Positions 61,618-64,000 of a stretch of 64,000 nt of DNA are shown piece after piece. The notes under the pieces were generated by a model. The model searched no databases. It saw only the letters and a program-made list of their open reading frames with translations, and was not told where the DNA came from. Origin of the DNA: Hymenobacter lucidus. GTDB taxonomy: Bacteria > Bacteroidota > Bacteroidia > Cytophagales > Hymenobacteraceae. The DNA lies in NCBI RefSeq assembly GCF_020447265.1, contig NZ_JAJADR010000013.1:32799-96798 (forward strand), given 5' to 3'. A program made the translations under genes and the position numbers. Each line of letters starts with the position of its first letter. The stretch's first letter is position 1.

Positions 61618-61746
61618 TCATTTGCCTTTCTTATGCTCGTGGGGCTTTAAGGCAGGATGTTTCGGTTGATTTTCTGGCGTAACCCGCCTTCTTTCATCGG
61701 GTGTACCATCTTGCTTGTTCGGTTTTGGTCCGGGTTTGATAGACAT
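61618..61746 (-). CDS. 42-residue basic small protein
   Basis: A 42-codon frame starting MSIKPGPKPNKQDG. The composition is Pro, Lys and Arg rich (PDERRRVTPE, PALKPHEHKKGK) with no hydrophobic core, so it would be disordered. It is preceded by AT-rich DNA and followed by a terminator-like hairpin, which supports a real transcript. No family recognised. A small basic protein near a plasmid origin could bind nucleic acid; this is a guess. Confidence 0.4.
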   Translation of the reverse strand: MSIKPGPKPNKQDGTPDERRRVTPENQPKHPALKPHEHKKGK

Positions 61747-62156
61747 GACAACGAGTGGGGTTAGGGTTAAAATTTATTTTCAACACCCTAAATTAGAAGG
61801 TATTTTCACTTTACAAGGAATAGTTGAATACGGACCTTTGGGCAATAGCAAAACCGTCACCGCTTAGTACCGGATTTCAGCTTTTGCAGAGCGGATGTGT
61901 CCCAGCATTCGGCAGATTAAGCAGGAGAACATACCATGTTCCGGGCCATCTGTGACGAGCTAAGCCTGCGAGAAACACTACCGAATAGAAGTATAGTAGC
62001 GGGCAGCTAACCTGCTCTACGCGTGCACCTGCAGGCCAAAAGTATCCAGGCCCTCCTGATTTTCCGAATGCGCTGGCATTTTGGCTACTAATTCACCGCA
62101 GAGTGGGTGGTCAGGAGGCCACTGATGGCTAGTCGGCCCTGGTACCCTTTACGGTT
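61747..62156. other. Non-coding stretch downstream of repB
   Basis: About 400 bases with many stops in all frames and no motif I can name. It separates repB from the small basic ORF. It may hold decayed mobile DNA. Confidence 0.4.
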
Positions 62157-63347
62157 CTATAAGGACTTTTCTTTCTTTACCAACCAGTCGTCACCATCCC
62201 GATGTTCAAGTAGGAAACCATCGCTTAAATACACTTGTCGAATATGCTCTTCAAATGTAGTGGCTCGCTTCTGACGTTGTGCGAAAGGCCCTGGGTTATC
62301 ATATATCTCCCGTACTTCGCTTACTCTAAAAGCTAAAACAGTTGACTCTTCCTGGTGTGACGTGATTTCCTTTCTTTGGCTTCCTCTAGGCTTCGTAGCT
62401 TGGGTATAGTCTTCCAGTAAATACTTTTCTACCAATGCTTTGTAGATGGCGCCCGCCGGCTTTTTGATTTTTCCTTTTCGGAATTGCGTTTCTACAATCC
62501 GAACTACATACGCAATGTAGCCCACATCATACTCTCCTTCCTCCAGTTGATTGGCGATGGTCGTTATGCTACGCTGGCTTACCCCAATCTGGATTAATGC
62601 ACTGGCCCACTCAGCGGCGCCAGGCAACGTCTTTTTTGTAGCAGATGCCGCTAATTGCTGAAAAAGGAACTTGATCCGAGCGACCGTTTTGCCTTCTCGT
62701 TCCAGTTCATATGTAAACGGGATATCTGTGTCAGCTATCTCGCTTTGCGCTTTGTCGAGGACACGAGCCTTAAAATTAGAAAAGCGGGGATACTCATTTT
62801 CTTCAATTCCTAATACGAAACGCAGGTCTTCCACGCTGATTGTTCGACGTCCGAAGCCAGCATATTCTTTCAAGAGCCAATAGATACGCAGTGATTGGGG
62901 ACTCTTCAGCTTGAGTACCTGCTGCATGTCTGCCATCGTGAAGTTGCCACTCTCCCGGAGTTGCAGCAGATAGGGCATAATTTTAGGGTTGAAGCTGGCT
63001 ACGACGCCGCCTAAGTCAGCACGATACCCCGCTTCTGCCATGAGAGGAATGTAGGTATAGCTGGGCTTGCGTCGACGCTTGCGCGTCTTTTCTTCAAGTT
63101 CTTCGATGTAGAGTGTAAAGGAGGCTAGACCTTTGCACATTTCATCCACTTGCTCATACGCAGATCCCCCACGACGCTCAAATACAAGCTCTTCCATTGG
63201 AATGAAGTGTTCCTTAAAATCCACATCATCAAAGTCGATTCGTGAAAGCAATGCGACAAACAGGCGCATTTGTAGAGGAACAAAGCTGAATCGGGCATTA
63301 ATGAGCGCATTGTGTTGCGCAACTCTTTTTTCTGGGGTAGCATCCAT
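62157..63347 (-). CDS. repB: RepB/Rep_3 plasmid replication initiator
   Basis: A 396-residue initiator of the Rep_3 family; ATG 63347 is preferred to TTG 63356. The paired winged helices are visible: HNALINARFSFVPLQMRLFVALL for the first, and LKSPQSLRIYWLLKEY with FNFKARVLDKAQSEI-like SNFKARVLDKAQSEI for the second. Rep_3 proteins bind iterons as monomers to open the origin and as dimers to repress themselves. Iterons lie just upstream, and one extra copy is inside the gene (62627-62645). It defines this DNA as a plasmid. Confidence 0.93.
   Translation of the reverse strand: MDATPEKRVAQHNALINARFSFVPLQMRLFVALLSRIDFDDVDFKEHFIPMEELVFERRGGSAYEQVDEMCKGLASFTLYIEELEEKTRKRRRKPSYTYIPLMAEAGYRADLGGVVASFNPKIMPYLLQLRESGNFTMADMQQVLKLKSPQSLRIYWLLKEYAGFGRRTISVEDLRFVLGIEENEYPRFSNFKARVLDKAQSEIADTDIPFTYELEREGKTVARIKFLFQQLAASATKKTLPGAAEWASALIQIGVSQRSITTIANQLEEGEYDVGYIAYVVRIVETQFRKGKIKKPAGAIYKALVEKYLLEDYTQATKPRGSQRKEITSHQEESTVLAFRVSEVREIYDNPGPFAQRQKRATTFEEHIRQVYLSDGFLLEHRDGDDWLVKKEKSL
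62627..62645 (+). repeat. Iteron copy inside repB
   Basis: acgtcttttttgtagcaga matches the origin iterons exactly over 19 bases but lies ~700 bases inside the repB coding region. It encodes part of the TKKTL segment in the antisense direction. Confidence 0.85.
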
Positions 63348-63355
63348 GCGCAGCA

Positions 63356-63585
63356 ACGTCTTTTTTGTAGCAGATGGGTTGATAAATCGTCTTTCGTGTA
63401 GCTGAACTACGTCTTTCGTGTAGCTGAACTACGTCTTTTTTGTAGCAGCAAACGTCTTTTTTGTAGCAGATTAGGTGTTTTACTGTCTACTAATCAAATA
63501 GATACGGCCCATATAATACTCTTATAAGAGAAGTATTAAAAAAAAAAGACTAGCTGGTTCTTTTAAACGTCTTTTTTGTAGCAGA
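63356..63585 (+). repeat. Iteron array and origin of replication
   Basis: Six copies of a 19-base unit, acgtcttttttgtagcaga or the variant tcgtctttcgtgtagctga, start at 63356, 63387, 63409, 63431, 63452 and 63567. Spacing in the middle is 21-22 bases, about two helix turns, as for Rep_3 binding sites. Copies 2 and 3 are the variant. Between copies 5 and 6 is an AT-rich region with the perfect palindrome CTCTTATAAGAG (63519-63530) and a run of A, a likely melting site. This is the plasmid origin and also the repB control region. Confidence 0.88.
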
Positions 63586-63660
63586 TACAATTGCTCTCAG
63601 CAGTCTAAAAAAGTTCGTTTCCGCAACAGAAACGCAGCTTTTTATACCTTTTTAGACTGA

Positions 63661-64000
63661 TCAGGACTTGAGTTTCTTATTCTTCTGCAGCAGCTTCTGA
63701 TACTCCTCATCAGGAAGGCTGCGATTGGCATTTTCGAGCTTGTCCAGCAACTCACTGACCACTTTTTCAATCTGCTGACGCACTACAAAGCCGGGCTCCC
63801 AGTATTCTGCCTGCTTCAGGCGCAAGTATGTATTTCTGCGCAGATATGTACTAAATTGTACCCACTCTTGACCAGTGTTTTCTACAGTTGAAGAAGCTTT
63901 AGAATCTATAGCTTCTTGTGGAGCTGAAGCAGCAACAGGAAGCTCATCCATTCCATAGAGGGAATTCGCGTCCAGAACGGGACGAGCCGTTCTCGCCGTA
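63661..64000 (-). CDS. Small partition-associated protein (partial or alternative start)
   Basis: The ATG at 63951 gives 96 residues. The frame is open without a stop to the window edge and reads TARTARPVLDANSLYGM before that Met, so the true start may lie beyond 64000. The centre (WVQFSTYLRRNTYLRLKQAEYW, VVRQQIEKVVSELL) resembles a ribbon-helix-helix DNA-binding fold. Such a small gene downstream of parA is usual in Rep_3 plasmids. A partial overlapping frame (stop 63944-63946) could be the end of parA. Partition role is inferred. Confidence 0.6.
   Translation of the reverse strand, partial: TARTARPVLDANSLYGMDELPVAASAPQEAIDSKASSTVENTGQEWVQFSTYLRRNTYLRLKQAEYWEPGFVVRQQIEKVVSELLDKLENANRSLPDEEYQKLLQKNKKLKS

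Noticed and set aside
63356..63585. CRISPR array
   Set aside because: Repeats are 19 bases with 2-3 base gaps and sit upstream of a Rep_3 gene; they are iterons.

Overview
The window looks like part of a large, GC-rich resistance plasmid from the Bacteroidota, most likely Hymenobacter or a close relative in the Hymenobacteraceae. The evidence for the group is the promoter type (TTTG and TAnnTTTG elements) and many families typical of these bacteria: DUF4856 and imelysin lipoproteins, an RND pump fused to its outer-membrane channel, and DUF6660, DUF6134 and DUF6428 proteins. The evidence for a plasmid is a Rep_3/RepB initiator with a cluster of 19-bp iterons spaced about 22 bp apart, and a small partition-type gene, both at the right end. 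The species is inferred; no rRNA or housekeeping gene is present.

Layout. 1-4.8 kb is a copper module: a small HMA chaperone, a small Cys-rich exported protein, a DUF2231 membrane protein with a long Met-rich tail, and a CopA-type multicopper oxidase that carries an extra C-terminal beta-barrel-like part. 4.8-16 kb is an AT-richer accessory and defence region: a SEC-C protein, a tyrosine recombinase, a two-gene short prokaryotic Argonaute operon (pAgo plus a SIR2/Schlafen-like/APAZ effector), a broken serine recombinase, a TIR protein with a Cys/His motif, and a fragment resembling the DnaN N-terminus. 16-23 kb is a probable iron uptake operon: DUF4856, imelysin, an HTTM membrane protein and a TonB-dependent receptor, followed by a DUF6577-like gene. 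23-40 kb is a divalent-metal efflux island: CzcA-TolC fusion, CzcB, YnfA, an RcnA-like permease, a P1B ATPase, a CDF and a ZIP protein, with DUF305 lipoproteins and a dihydrolipoyl dehydrogenase.

40-48.7 kb holds oxidoreductase, glycosidase and envelope genes: SDR, GH1, DUF1345, bestrophin, PAP2, L,D-transpeptidase and LpxR-like. 48.8-59.3 kb is arsenic: an ArsS-centred arsenosugar cluster on the minus strand, and a plus-strand run of arsR, DUF6428, phosphoesterase, arsN and acr3. 59.4-61 kb is a mercury uptake operon: an ArsR-type regulator, MerTP and a GDCCxxC protein, without MerA. 61-64 kb holds decayed DNA (a Fic-like remnant), a 42-codon ORF, repB, the iterons and the left-most visible partition gene.

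The genes mostly serve envelope metal handling: periplasmic oxidation and chelation of copper, RND, P-type and CDF export of zinc, cadmium or cobalt, and export or organic conversion of arsenic. The most unusual system is the Argonaute operon. Its effector places a Schlafen/RecG-like region between the SIR2 NADase and APAZ domains. All function calls come from reading the sequence and recalled family knowledge; no searches were run.
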